Positions 45,728 to 57,374 of a DNA stretch of 64,000 nucleotides are shown here, one piece after another; the stretch's first letter is position 1; each line of letters starts with the position of its first letter. The stretch covers positions 736,481,450 through 736,545,449 of the forward strand of contig NC_064615.1 in the NCBI RefSeq assembly GCF_023898315.1, in the 5' to 3' direction. Under the pieces are notes generated by a model. The model made no database searches. It saw only the letters and a list, made by a program, of their open reading frames with translations, and was not told where the DNA came from. Position numbers and translations under genes: made by a program. This DNA is from Schistocerca nitens. Lineage: Eukaryota; Arthropoda; Insecta; Orthoptera; Acrididae.

Positions 45728-45893
45728 GACCGACTGAGCTTATTCACGTGTGTTTGGGCGCCCAGCGTCGAACCGGAACACGAGTCGGCGTTCCTGACGG
45801 AGGAGCCGTGGAAGCTGGTGGCCGAGGGCCGCTACAACCTCGTCCCCTACATGTCCGGTGTCACCGACCTAGAGCAGTTAGCGCAGACCCAGC
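45728..45893 (+). CDS. Carboxylesterase exon: probable acidic triad residue
   Basis: 55 codons plus one base, entering in phase 0; acceptor 'tttgtgtcacag', donor 'gtaagg'. It encodes DRLSLFTCVWAPSVEPEHES, then AFLTEEPWKLVAEGRYNLVP and YMSGVTDLEQLAQTQ. 'APSVEP', 'FLTEEP' and 'GRYNLVPYMSGV' match the conserved 'PVVEPD / FLTEDP / G.YN.VP...GV' blocks. The Glu in GVTDLE is the probable catalytic acid (family GxxxxEG), although the usual following Gly is Gln here. The alternative donor 'gttagc' upstream does not keep the phase. Confidence 0.93.
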
Positions 45894-45959
45894 GTAAGGA
45901 ACAGCGGAGCAGGAAAATAACGGCTTCGAATGTCTTAAGAGCTAGTGCAAGAAACTGCA

Positions 45960-47780
45960 ATTCTAGTTTACCTAAATTGTTAAGGCATTCGTGGCCACTT
46001 GTCGACAAACTGCCTAATTGCCTCTGTCTCGGGTTCTTCGGCCGACGTTCGTCTGATGATTTTACTGGCTGGCATTTTCAAAGCTTCACCCTGGAACCGA
46101 GCTCGCGGCTGCAGACTATATTTACCTGGCGCGCCAACGTCTGAAGGCTTCTCCGCGGTCATTTCCGGTGTGGTTCTCCTCTTGCTACCTGCGACGGTCA
46201 TTCGCTGCAGTACGGGAAGCCAGGATCCGTTTACCTTAAGGCTTTCTTCTTTCTTGTTGAAGCTATTCCCGTGTTTGAGTATTTCTACAGCTTCTCTGAA
46301 CATGGGGGTGTGATAGTGCTTCTCTACAGACAGAACTTCAGTGTCGGTGAATTTTATTACATGGTGGTCTCACTCAGCGCGTGCTCTGCCATGATCGATT
46401 TCTCCACCTGCCACAACTTGCAATGTCGCTTATGTTCTTTGATCCTGGTGTTGATTGATCGTCCAGTCATTCCGACATGAACTCTTCCGCATGTGCATGG
46501 TAAGCTGTATATTCCCGACATTGCAATTCAGTCCCTTTTATCCTCTGCCGATCTAAGACATTCTTTGATCTTCCTTGTCGGTCTGAAAATTGTCTTTACG
46601 CCGTGCAATATACGGCTGATTCTGTCCATCAGTCTGAGAATATATGGCAGAAAGGCCGTACCCGAGATGCCCGACATGCCCGAAAGTGGCATCCATATAC
46701 ACACGATATCTAATACTGAAGCTTCTTCCGGTCTGTCGAAGATAAAAATGGGGGAACTGTCACAACAAATCTCGTATATTCCTGATTTTTCAAGGTCTAA
46801 GCTGGTAATTTTAGTGCTGTGGATAATATGATGTTGCAAAGAGTTACTGGTGCAGAAACGTATTTGACCCGCTGTCCTTTGAAAAGACTGGCATCTTCGT
46901 ATGAGATTGTGTTTAGGAAGGGAATGGATGCAAATAATTACGTTGCTCGTGGTTGCGAATTTACTGCGCACGATTTACCATATTTAATTTTATTGTATTA
47001 TTGGTGAATTATTTGTAGCTTGTAGCCATTATTTGTAGCTACAGTTTTCATAATATTGATTTATTTCTCCTTGACAGATGGACTAAGAGGAATGTTATGT
47101 ATATGGTTTAACAAGGATCTGAAATAAGCCATTTTGTGCTGTGTTGAGTGGCATGGAAAATTATTTAGTATTACATCTGTGGTGATGGGTTTTCTGTAAA
47201 TTTCGAAGGCATGCTTTTGATTCAACTTTTTTATTCTAAGCTCAAGCAAACTGAAACCTTCGTCCTGTTTGATGTACGATGGCGAATTTCATATTGGGGT
47301 ACATGTTACTCGTTCTATTCCACCTACTGTACCACTGAACAAGATGATTGTGTCATCAACATACGTTTTGCAATAAATCAGTTCATGTTTCAAACGGGTA
47401 TTGGCCCTGAAAAATTTATTTTCCAAATGGGTAACGTAAATATCAGTTAGAAGACCAGCAAGACTGCTTCCCGTTAGTAGACCGTCTGGCTGCGTACAGA
47501 TTTCCTTTTGGAATGAGAGATAGCTCCGTAGTAGAATTACTTTTAACAAATCTGTGAGTTCATATATCTGTGCCTTGCAAAGCTGCTTGTTTTTTTCTTA
47601 AAATGTACTGAGTCGTTTCAATAGTTTCATGGACAAGTATATCCGTGCACAGGTTTACTATGTTGACTGATGCAAATCTGTCACTGTATGGTATGGGGAC
47701 ATCACTTACGACGTTAATAAACTCTTGGGGAAATCTGATGGAAAAATTGTCATCAAATTTGCAAAGTTGCTAAGGAAATC
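45960..47780 (-). mobile_element. Penelope-like retroelement with GIY-YIG endonuclease
   Basis: A 1.8 kb relic just inside intron 5, read on the minus strand. RT (about 47780-47290): 'DRFASVNIVNLCTDILVHET', 'QPDGLLTGSSLAGLLTDIYV' and 'YVDDTIILFSGT'. Linker (46971-46528): 'LMDRISRILHGVKTIFRPTR'. Endonuclease (about 46525-46380): 'GIYSLPCTCGRVHVGMTGRS' and 'NTRIKEHKRH', i.e. GIY, HVG and the downstream Arg and His residues. A C-terminal extension follows to 45980. Frame breaks occur between the blocks and after 'EHALSETTM'. A single-domain RT plus GIY-YIG is diagnostic of Penelope-like elements, distinct from LINEs and LTR elements. Confidence 0.88.
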
Positions 47781-47989
47781 TTTTAGCGTCTTAAGATGTA
47801 ATATGCAGGACTGTTACTGGAATCAACTATGGGATATATTGGGCATTGAGAGTTGGAAGGTATAAAGTTCATGACTAAGCTATGAAGAAGATTACATCAG
47901 CAAACCTTACAATTCTTTCTTCAGAATAACATGAAAGAAATGACGACTGGCTCCCACTCTCAGGCTCAGTGCTTTATTTCCGCCATTTC

Positions 47990-48298
47990 CTCGCCGCTTA
48001 TCTTCCAAACTTCACAGAAGCTGCCAGCAAGTTTCGTATCACCGCACATTCCACCGTGTAGTGAAAATTTCGTTCTGGAAACATCATCCAGGTTGTGCCC
48101 AAGCCATGTCTCCGCAGCATCAATTCTTTCAGGAGTTCTAGCTCTGCAGTTTCGCAAGAGAGCTTCTATGAGGACGGAGTGTGAGTCATTCTCTGGTAGT
48201 CCAATCGTTAGAGCACTTGCACGTGAAAGGCAAAGGACCCGAGCTCGACTCTCGGTCCGGCACACAGTTTTAATCTGCCAGGAAGTTTCAATATTAAA
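47990..48298 (+). mobile_element. SINE family B unit with inverted fragment
   Basis: From 48028 it reads as one plus-oriented unit ('gccagcaagtttcgtatcac' to 'tctgccaggaagtttcaata') with a decayed tRNA-like head at about 48190-48260. The preceding 47990-48027 ('cgcttatcttccaaacttcacagaagct') is family B in the opposite orientation, so here too a minus piece abuts a plus unit. Confidence 0.8.
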
Positions 48299-48495
48299 GC
48301 AGTGATCGAATAAGGTTTTTGTAATTACCTCTTTCGCGGATAGGCTGCTGTTTCTGAGGATGATTCCAGTGAATCTTAGTCTGGTAGTCGACTTATGGGT
48401 GATTAATTTTGTGTGGTCGTTCCACTTTGAATTGTTGCGTAAGCATCCCGCCTGATGTTTAACAGATGCGCTTGCCTCCAGTGATTCTTCCACAA
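48299..48495 (-). mobile_element. CR1-like LINE fragment (RT C-terminus)
   Basis: The minus frame reads 'NNSKWNDHTKLITHKSTTRL' and 'SAKEVITKTLFDHCF', matching 'RNDLKWNDHIKL...SAKEVAYKTL' of the 3.6-7.4 kb CR1 copy. It is broken by the SINE family B sequence. Confidence 0.75.
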
Positions 48496-49783
48496 CCGTC
48501 TAACGTGCCTATTTATGCGCAGTGCTAACATTTGTTTATGTTGCCAGTCCTGCACCAATTGTCGATCCTCTGCGGGCTGCAGGTCATTTCGCTGAAATTT
48601 TCCAACGTTGCGGCTTCTCTGTATGCAACAAAATCATCCGTAAAAGCCTCATAGAACTTCCATCATTGTTCACTAGGTCGTTCATAGATATATATTGCTG
48701 CAAGAAAACATGGAATCTTCGTCAGTATTTCAGTGTAAAACAGCAGCAACCTTTTTAAATTCTTTTCAAGATTTTCAATTTCAGAGATATTATTCTTGAT
48801 GCGATTACTTTCTAGTGAAATGAAACAATCTTCCGTCGATCATCGTCAAAGCTATTCTGTAATTGACTTAATAAACTTCCTGAGAAGAGCGTATTCTTTC
48901 ACTTTGCATTACTATCAAATCGACTACATGTTTAATAGTTTCGACAACTGCGAGGAGCGCTTCAGCTCCAATTGGTCTGCAAACGTTTAGATTAGAAAGT
49001 TCATTGACTTTTTTCAAGTCACAGGTATTGAATTTCTTCCTACGATGGAAACGAGAACTATGCTTGGAACCATTTTACTCGTGTCGTCATTGTTACATCT
49101 TAATTCCTACTTTGATCAAGAAAACAATCGTACACCATTTAGAAACAACCTATAAATAAGGGTCTCCAGAAAAGCTCTGGATGAGGCTAGCGCGTGTCAG
49201 CAGTGTACGTGCGAGCTAATATCATTACAGTTTTACATTTCGAGTATATGCGGAAATGATTATACCTTTTGTATCAGAACAACGAGAACACTTTGATAGG
49301 ACGGATAAAAGCTAGAAATTATTTGTTCACTTGCAGATCTGTCACAATACTGACTTACAGATAGTTTGTTCTCGAGAAAAATCTGAAAGGATAACTTTCA
49401 AATATGCATGTTTCTCAGAGGCGTTGTCTAAGAAAGCTCCCATGTCTTTGATGCACTGCCTGCAGTGATGTTATTTATCACCTTTGCCCCATTTAATTGT
49501 CTGAAACACTAAAGTTCATTTGCGTAAAGAAGGACAAGATATCAATTCTGTTACGTTCCCCGATAGTTTATGTTCTACTCTGTTTAACCTGTTCACCCTA
49601 GAACTAAAAATTCTTTCCACATCCTCATCGCCTGTGAACGATAGAGTGATGAATTAAATGTAATGAGTGGATGTATGGGAATGATCAGCGGTGTTAGGAT
49701 ATGAAATAACCTATGATTTCTGAAGACTACATGATATCATTACGTGTCATAGCTCAACTGATAACATGTCAGGAGATCTAATT
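48496..49783. other. Intron 5 stretch, nothing recognised
   Basis: No gene, LINE, SINE or DNA transposon signal recognised. Confidence 0.5.
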
Positions 49784-50813
49784 CACTCTATGTATGCCAT
49801 ATTATAAAAGGTATCTGGACACCTGTTAGAACAGATTAGTTTGGGGTGCGTCCACTCTTCGCCTTCATGATGGCTTTCATTGATGTTAGACGCTGTGTCT
49901 GGAGCAAAGTCGACTTTCCAAGTGATCCCAAAGGCGTTCCAGTGGGATGAGGATGGGACTCTGGCCAGACCAGTCAATTTCAGGAATGTGATTGTTCACA
50001 AACCACTGCCTCATAGGTGCTGCTTTATGAAAGGCTGCATTCTCATTCTGATACAAACATTTATCGTCTCTGAAAGTGTTTCTGTAGTGTACGCAGCGTA
50101 CAGTGAAGGAAAACGTGTTTATATGCACCTGTATTTTGCGTTTTCTTACGCGCAGTAAGAGACCGCAACCTAACCACGAATAATACCTCCAGATCGTTAT
50201 ATCACCTCCTCCTTAATTCGCTGTCGGCACTACATATTAAGGCAGGTAACGTTGTACAGGCATTTGCCAAACTCAAAATCTTCAGTCGGGTTACCACAGG
50301 GTATAGCGCGAGTAATCATTCCAAATCACTCATTTCGAGTCACGCACTGTCCAATGGCGTCGCTTTTGCATCACCTAAAGCGTCACCTAGTATCTGTTGC
50401 AGAAATACGTAACTTACAAGGAGCTTCCCGACCATTATATCCCATTATTTTGATCTTCTTACGCACAGTCATTGTGTTTTCTGGGCTGCTGGCAACATTT
50501 CAGAACTCTCACGCGATTCTTTACAACCATCCAACCAACCCGTCATTACATGAGATCTGCCTGGTCTTGGATCAGTTGTGGCTGTTTCTTCTCGTTTTCA
50601 TATCATAATCGCTTCAACAGAAGTCTTACTTGGGCAGCTGTAGATGGACTGAAATGCCCCTGACGGATTTGTTACTCACTGACTAATCCAGTTTCGAAGG
50701 CAATGAGATCTTCTACCGATGCATTTTGCTGTAGTCCTCGCCTCCATTTACATTGGCGGGTCTGCCACTCCTGACGCACGTAGTGGTGTCCGGATTGTCT
50801 TAGTCAGAGAGTG
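49784..50813 (-). mobile_element. Tc1-like DNA transposon relic
   Basis: The left end ('tctatgtatgcc...ggtatctggacacctg') and right end ('gtggtgtccggat...cagagagtg') are decayed versions of the 21.5 kb element ends. The minus frame 50128-49886 encodes 'WSGQSPILIPLERLWDHLES', the C-terminal catalytic block with altered SPDLNPIE. No intact transposase. Confidence 0.7.
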
Positions 50814-50934
50814 CATAAGAAATGTATGGCCTGGTAAGCCGCGGTCCACCGCCGACTCCATTCCTCTAGTGGTGCTGTTCACACATATTGCGTGGGAAAG
50901 CCTCCGGTATTACTGTTCTAAAAACATAAGTGGG

Positions 50935-51065
50935 AGCGTGAGAGACAGTGGAAGTTTTAGTCAGGCCCGGAGGCGAGCTCAGACATCCTAACGCTTAAGG
51001 CGACTGTTCTCTATTAGCAGGAAATCCGGGTACGTTTCCCTGTCTGGCACAAATTTTCAAGTATC
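50935..51065 (+). mobile_element. Possible tRNA-like SINE fragment
   Basis: 'cctaacgcttaaggcgactg' and 'gcaggaaatccgggtacgtttccctgtctggcacaaattttcaa' look like the 3' half of a tRNA-like head (T-arm and CCA-side) plus a SINE body. It is different from families A and B. A single degenerate copy. Confidence 0.4.
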
Positions 51066-51509
51066 TCAACGCATTAAAAGAACAGGAATTCGAAACTAGT
51101 TGTGTTCTTTCTCTGCCTTCTTTGCTTGCTGACTCCTCCGTCTGATATTGGAAAGAAACACATTAACAATAAATTTTTGCTATTCGTCCTGATGCATCGT
51201 TTCTTCGTGAGTCTCAAAGATCCTTTAATTTTCGGGGAGGAGTGTCGTGTAAGGAAACAAAGAGTAACTGTGAGATTCGTTACAAACAAAACCCTGGAGT
51301 AAATATTAGGACAAGAAGTTACATCAATCTAAAGTGATTCTAATCCATTGTTAGATAATGCACACAATGATAGCGAGAGAAGGCTTAGAAAAATAAGATT
51401 ATCTGCGCACGTGAAGTGCCACAGTATTTGTCATGTCTTGCTGTAAGTTTCTACCACTTCAGAACTTTGTGCACTTTTAAGTAATAAAAGCGGTTTTGTT
51501 TGACTACAG

Positions 51510-51691
51510 CGGGCGGAGTGTTGTCCACACAAGAGCAAGTGGACGACCTGAACGAGAACTTTGAGGAGATAGTGGCCTGTGACATCCGCCTGCCGACGAG
51601 GCCGGAGCAGCTGAGCGCTGCGAGGCTCGTCAGTCAGTTCTACTTCAACGACAGCGCCATCACGCTGCAGAACAACTACACCACCGCCTTG
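51510..51691 (+). CDS. Carboxylesterase exon
   Basis: 182 bp, enters in phase 1 and leaves in phase 0; acceptor 'ttgactacag', donor 'gtgagt'. It encodes GGVLSTQEQVDDLNENFEE, IVACDIRLPTRPEQLSAARL and VSQFYFNDSAITLQNNYTTAL. 'LNENFEE..' followed by an acidic/basic helix and 'FYF' is typical of the esterase lid-side helical region. The first codon is completed by the last base of the previous exon. Confidence 0.93.
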
Positions 51692-52131
51692 GTGAGTCAC
51701 GCCCACTGAACCCTCCACGCTGCACACAACACTATCATATCTGATACTGAAGCACAGTATTCAAAACGCAGCTTGCCCATCTGCACATATGTTCTGACAT
51801 GACGAATATTTGAAAAAGCAAGCCAGTTGAATACTCGTTTCGCCACAAAAATATGTCATTGGCTATAATCAAACCTAATATCAAACACCAATATTAACTG
51901 ATATAGACGTCTTTAATTGATTATAAAATATGGTAATATACTTTCTCTAGTCAACTTACTTTGAGTCAAGAGAAACAAAAAAGATACGTGAAATACAAGA
52001 GAATAACGTAATTGTTTTGATGCTAACCATCATCATCTTGATTCATCGGATTGTGTGCGTTTATCTGCCACAGATGTTCCTTTTAAATGCGTATTGGAAC
52101 TGAAACCTTGTGAAAAGCTTCATGACATGCT

Positions 52132-52696
52132 ATACAGGATGTTGAAAAAAGTGTCAAATATTTTGAGATGTGACAGTAACCATGAAGACAAGAGAAAAAG
52201 TCCAATAAATATGGGCTCTAAAATGAATACCTTAAGAGCTGTGAGCTCTTGTTCATCTTTGATGGTGCGAAATCTTCACAGCAAGCTCTTTGTTTCCCAT
52301 GTTTTAGGATGAAGTAGTATGGATCACAATTAGAAAGAAATATCCAGTAAACATGGGATACAAAAGATATCTTAAAAACTATGAGTACTTGGTCAATGGA
52401 AGAGATGTGCTTCCCAGTAGCGAAAATGAAGCAGTGTCCGTAGCCCTAAGGGAATGCATTTTAGAGCTCATGTTTAGCTAACATTTTTTTCTTGTCATAG
52501 TCCTCATTATCTCTTCCCAAAATAAGGAAAGCAGAGAGCTTTCAGTAGAAGAGATGTGTTTCATAGTACAGAATATGAATTAGTCATAGTTCTTGAGGTA
52601 TGCATTTTAGAACCCATTTTTGTTGAACTTTTGTTCTTGTTTCAATAGTTATTACCATCTCTCAAAATATCCGACACTTTCTTTAATACCCTTATA
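52132..52696. repeat. Long foldback element in intron 6
   Basis: The left arm (52132 to about 52405) pairs with the complement of the right arm (about 52405 to 52696). Both arms start 'atacagg.tgttgaaaaaagtgtc' (left) and 'ataaggg.tattaaagaaagtgtc' (right complement). Both contain 'ggctctaaaatg.atacct' and a 'gaaacacatctctt'-like segment. Arms are about 270 bp with substantial divergence; almost no spacer. There are TA dinucleotides at the borders. This is a MITE-like element without coding sequence. Confidence 0.75.
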
Positions 52697-52967
52697 TCTT
52701 AGTACACTATAAACTCTTCAAAAATGTTATGGACCTAGAGTTTAAAATAATAAATTTGCTTTCAGTAGGAGCAATTCAGTAATATTATTATTCCAGGCAC
52801 ACAAAAGTGCCAGTTATTTGCTCTTCGTCTATAAATATGTACCCGTATTTCAGGGACTGACTTTTTCATGGCTTTAGTTGTGATATTTTTCTCTTGTTCC
52901 AAGAAATTTCGTATAATATTAAGCTAAATCAGCATTTTCCTGTTAGCTGTAACCTCTTCATTGCCCC

Positions 52968-52969
<2 letters not shown>

Positions 52970-53006
<37 letters not shown>
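52970..53006. repeat. (T)37 tract upstream of an acceptor
   Basis: 37 consecutive T residues, 30 bp before the acceptor of the next exon, where it could act as an extended polypyrimidine tract or represent an antisense poly-A remnant. Confidence 0.95.
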
Positions 53007-53010
<4 letters not shown>

Positions 53011-53036
53011 GTTAACCCGCTCGTTGTGCTTTCCAG

Positions 53037-53169
53037 TTTGACTCGCACCTCTTCTTTGTGGAGGGTGTGGACACAGTCATCAGGAGTATGGCTCGCTACT
53101 CCCCGCTGCCCGTCTACTACTACCAGTTTGCCTACAATGGACCCATAAGTCAGTTCCCTGGCGGACCAG
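53037..53169 (+). CDS. Carboxylesterase exon
   Basis: 44 codons plus one base, entering in phase 0; acceptor 'gtgctttccag', donor 'gtaaaa'. It encodes FDSHLFFVEGVDTVIRSMAR, YSPLPVYYYQFAYNGPISQF and PGGPG. 'FFVEGVDTVIR' and 'PVYYYQFAY.G' are conserved family blocks ahead of the catalytic His region. Confidence 0.95.
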
Positions 53170-53266
53170 GTAAAAGTCCTTATTTAATGAATACATATTG
53201 TTCATAATACAACTGTCCAAAACTTTCAGTAGGTTATCGTACTGCTTCTTCACATGAATAAAATAG

Positions 53267-53303
53267 TAACCCGCTTGTTGTGTTTCCAGTTTGACTCGCA
53301 CCT
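53267..53303 (+). repeat. Partial duplication of the 3' splice site and start of the 53037 exon
   Basis: 'taacccgcttgttgtgtttccagtttgactcgcacct' repeats 53013-53050 with one substitution and one missing base: 24 bp of intron, the AG and the first 14 bp of exon. Beyond it the copy reads to a stop after FDSHLFNFAPI, so it is not a usable exon. A 16-bp direct repeat ('gcacctatttaatttt') follows. Confidence 0.85.
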
Positions 53304-53309
53304 ATTTAA

Positions 53310-55541
53310 TTTTGCACCTATTTAATTTCAAATTACATGTACTGCCCTTGCTGGCTAAGGAATACTATCAGTGACTTTTGAGATTTTTGCCCCCTCATTT
53401 AGTATTTCATTCACTGCAGAGACCCCATGAACTTAAAACAAAAAATGTTCTACAAGAGATATGAAGGCGAAAAAGCGATAAAAAGAAGAGTACAAGATTG
53501 TATCGAATTTTTTTGAAGCCGAAGGACGAGGAAAGGTCTAAGACCTTTGTAGTGACACTTATGGAACGCAGGAACACTTGCTTTGGTTTCTTCAATCAAA
53601 AGTGGATCTCGTTCAAATAGACTCGTGATAGAACCAAGAAAACCAAGGAAAAAACACTGAAATCACAGTACAATCAAAATTAAAATAATTATTAAGCAAT
53701 CGAAGTTAGTATAATGTAAACAGGTAATGATTCGGTCTGCTAGAGAGTATCCAGCCAGACGCCACAAAAGGGTGGTGTTCGGTTCAGAATACAGGAAGTT
53801 TCGAGTGCGATACTAACGCTTCCTCTGGAGTTGAGTGAGAATCAGAGCATCAGAAGGCGGTCTCCAATCATTGCATAACGCCGTGGGTCAGTTACTCGGA
53901 CATAGCGACGAGTGGCATATCGGTTAACAAGAAGTATTTGTGCCCCGTTTATTGCGTGATTAAGTGTACTCTTTCTTTCCTTAGTTGTTGTATGTAGCTT
54001 CCATTCAGTGTGGTACAGGGGGTGTCAGATTGCGTCGGACAGCAGACTGTATAGGACAAAAGGTGTTTTTACTCTCTAGCCCTAGTGGAAGCACCGAAAG
54101 CGCCACCGCGGTGTGAACTGCGGAGAAGCAACACCTCGCGACTTTTAATCTTGACAATAGTAATTTTTTTCAATACACAAATTTAACTTTGAAGTGTTGC
54201 GTTTTGCTTGCCGCAAAGAAAAATTGCATTTTTATTATATCTTCAGAAACAACTGATATTATTATCCGTATTGTATGTCGTGACAAATACTAACAGTGGG
54301 AACGATAACTACCGCAGCGGTACGTTCAAATTGCATCGGACAAAGCAATTTCAGGCTGTACCAGGCAAAACAGATAGCATAAAAACTTGAGCATTACTGT
54401 TTTTTCCCCTAACAGGCAGACACAGAGAAGTCATGACGTAAATGGGATGAAAATAACATGAAGAAAGTCGTAGCAGAAGAAGCAGCCTTACTGAAATGAC
54501 AATCAGCGGAGCGAATAAGAAATATACAGGTCCACGACGTGTATTCGTGGATAGACTTAAGGCTATACGGGAAGACGAAGAGATGACCATAAAACCTATT
54601 TTCCGGAAACATTCAGTGATAAACGATAAACAAATATTGTATAACGATTGAAATCTTCGAAGAAAAGTGAATTCAGTGTCACATTTGCAAGGGTTGGATC
54701 CATGAAAATTGTGCCCGTATAGAGCGGAATAGTGTTTACTATACACGTGATAAAAGTTTCACTAAAGGTTAAACTAATACTCTGAATGTTGCCTGTCCTG
54801 TTCGGAATGCTACCTTAATCATGTTATCAGTAATTTGTTCATATTTGAGTATGCTTACTTTCGATGAGGAAACTTGTACTAAGCTGTTTCACTTCCACTT
54901 TCCTTAGTTTAATGCATATAACAGTTAAGAGTCCGATCAAAAATTATTAATAAGAGAAATTACTTTTACTCGTTATAATGGCGTGTCAAATACAACCTTC
55001 CAAAAATTTGCACGACCTAAATGTAAATGATTGAGAACATATAAACATCAATGAACATGTATTATTATGAGGTTGAGCTTTATAATTCTATTAAGTGGCT
55101 CATCATATTACTAGTGTGAAGAATGAGTCAGGACAACATATAGAAAAATTCGAATAAGCATATGTTTGGGTACTACTCAAGCTTCCACTGTCCAAAAATA
55201 TCACAATCTTTTCTTGTGATGAAATGTGTAAGAACGGGCATGTACGTGGAAATAATTCTGCCCTCATTCAACTATTTCCGGGGTTATGTGTTTCTGATGA
55301 TTCGACGTTATACAGTTTAGTAAAGAAATTTCAGACTGGACCCGGCTAGATAAAAGAAGTTGAGGAAACCTAGATTGAACTAAACGGGTCAGGAGCAGCC
55401 TCGGAAAGGGATGTTTTAGCTAAAATAAAGAAAACAATACACAGTCATCATCTTGTTGCGTTAAAAACGCAATTTCCCCCCGAAAAAAAAAGTCGATCAT
55501 CATTTCGATACTTCGTCGAAGTTATATAAAAACCATGTTTC
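53310..55541. other. Intron 7 stretch, nothing recognised
   Basis: A 131-codon minus frame at 54746-54351 has no recognisable domain. No repeat family identified. Confidence 0.5.
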
Positions 55542-55551
55542 TGTTATTCAT

Positions 55552-55754
55552 GCCGGCCGAAGTGGCCAAGCGGTTCTAGGCGCTTCAGTCTGGAACCGCG
55601 CGACCGCTACGGTCGCAGGTTCGAATCCTGCCTCGGGCATGGATGTGTGTGATGTCCTTAGGTTAGTTAGGTTTAAGGAGTTCTAAGTTCTAGGGGACTG
55701 ATGACCTAAGATGTTAATTCCCATAGTGCTCAGAGCCATTTGAACCATTTTTTT
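55552..55754 (+). mobile_element. SINE family A with 10-bp target duplication
   Basis: A full-length copy with a well-kept head (variable arm 'gcgaccgctacggtcgc') flanked by 'tgttattcat' (55542-55551 and 55755-55764). One of the least diverged copies in the window. Confidence 0.95.
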
Positions 55755-56342
55755 TGTTATTCATAAACTACTTTCGCATGTATCAGTAATAACAGGAAAC
55801 TCTTGCCTTTGATCATGATGAAGAACTTTCTATTGTTTACAAAATAACAACAATAATTACGTAGAGGGTGGGACAGTACAACCCGGATGAAAAACGTTTT
55901 TGATAGAAGTTGTTCGTCTCGACACTAAACTCGACCCTCCTGCCCCATCCCTAGGGGGTGGGAAGGGGATCAACGTTGAACTCTTCAATAGGAACCGCCA
56001 ATTTCGTGATGGATGGCGCTGTAATCAACAACAGTCAAAATGGGTTACAAACCGTTCAAAAGGCATAGGGAAATATTTTATATGTTAACCATAATCAGTG
56101 ATACATTTTGTACCATTCAAATAACCGTCTGTGATACGCGACGGCGAACACACCTCACAGTTCCTGGTCGGCCTCTCTCTGTAGGTGCAACACCTCTACG
56201 TGCAACGATGTAGTTCCTTTGTGTCGAACGCGACTCTGGCCTCATCGCGAATGTCGGACAAGGAAACGGCGGAGGGGAGCTGTCCCGGTTCACTTCACTG
56301 CAAACATTCGCTCCGCAAACATCTCTTCCTAGGTGTGCAACG

Positions 56343-57010
56343 ATGTTGACGACTACAAAGAGAGTAGATACAATTGTTTTGTACTTTGCGTCAAACGGGC
56401 ACTTAAGAGGAGCTCGTCGGGGATATGCGAACCTATTCTCTGAGAGTAATATTCCTTCTGCAACGACATTTCGCAGTATTATCCAACTGTTTTTGCAACG
56501 GGAAGTGTTCAACCCACACGAATAACCTTCCCACAGTCTGCAATGAAGGAAAATGCCGCAGTGGATGTTTTAACTGTAACTGATGCATATCCTCACATTA
56601 GTTGGCGGCAAATCACAGGAGGTGCAGCAATTTCTCGACGAAGTGTGCTGAGCATACTGCATGATCACAAATACCACCTATATCAGCTATTTTTGCATCA
56701 AGTCCTACAGGGAGGCGACTTTTAGAGCCACTTGAACGTTTGTAATCGGATACAACAAGAACTAGCAGCCAATGATGATTTTGATTCAGAGATACTTCTC
56801 CCTAATGAAGTAACGTTTGGGAATCGTAATCACGTGACTCATCATAATATGCGTTATTGGGCACTGGTTATGGGAAGTCGAGCTTAGACGCCCCAAGAGT
56901 GTCAATGTTTGGTGCAGTGCGTTTGTCCCACACTTCAAAGATGGTAAAGTGAATGGTCGAATTTACGCCTCCCGATTTTTTCCTGTGCGGGACGCTAAAA
57001 GAGAATTGTT
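56343..57010 (+). pseudogene. Mariner-type transposase fragments
   Basis: The N-terminal helix-turn-helix (56343-56525) reads 'TTTKRVDTIVLYFASNGHLRG' and 'SATTFRSIIQLFLQREVF', resembling the DUF4817-type domain. A second block (56543-56725) has 'WRQITGGAAISRRSVLSIL'. Around 56790-57000 'LLPNEVTFGNRNHVTHHNMR' and 'VNVWCSAFV' are the first catalytic block, where the usual Asp is Asn (LPNEVTF). Stops separate the blocks, so it is inactive. Confidence 0.7.
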
Positions 57011-57174
57011 ACATTGAAGTACTAACAACCCTACAAATGTGTGGCAGCGAGTTATCACTAAATGTGCAAACATTAGCGGAGAGATACCTTGAGACGTAGA
57101 ATTGTATTTAAGGTATCTATTGCAGCAGATGGGCACGGTTAGGAACATTTGTTCAGTAAAACATGAAGGTTTGT

Positions 57175-57374
57175 GAGTGGCACGGGGACACACTGAAAAC
57201 AATGGCGAGACGCAGAGGGAATAACCTAAAACAAGCACCCCGATAGTGAGAGGCAGAGGGACTCACTTAAAAGAAGCCTTAAAAGAAGCACCACGACAGT
57301 AAGAGGCATGGGGACTCACCCTAAACCAGCTACCCTATGGTGAGAGGCATTGGGACTCACATTAAAAAGGCACC
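57175..57374. repeat. Minisatellite of about 40-bp units
   Basis: About five units of the form 'gtgagaggca...gggactcac...aaaa..agcacccc', with substitutions and one internally expanded unit (extra 'cttaaaagaag'). It lies inside the 3' part of the mariner-type element. Confidence 0.8.

Noticed and set aside
53290..53330. Alternative esterase exon at the duplicated acceptor
   Set aside because: The frame stops after eleven codons and there is no suitable donor before the stop.
56117..56512. 131-codon minus-strand frame
   Set aside because: Opposite strand of the mariner-type transposase N-terminus and terminal repeat; no recognisable domain.
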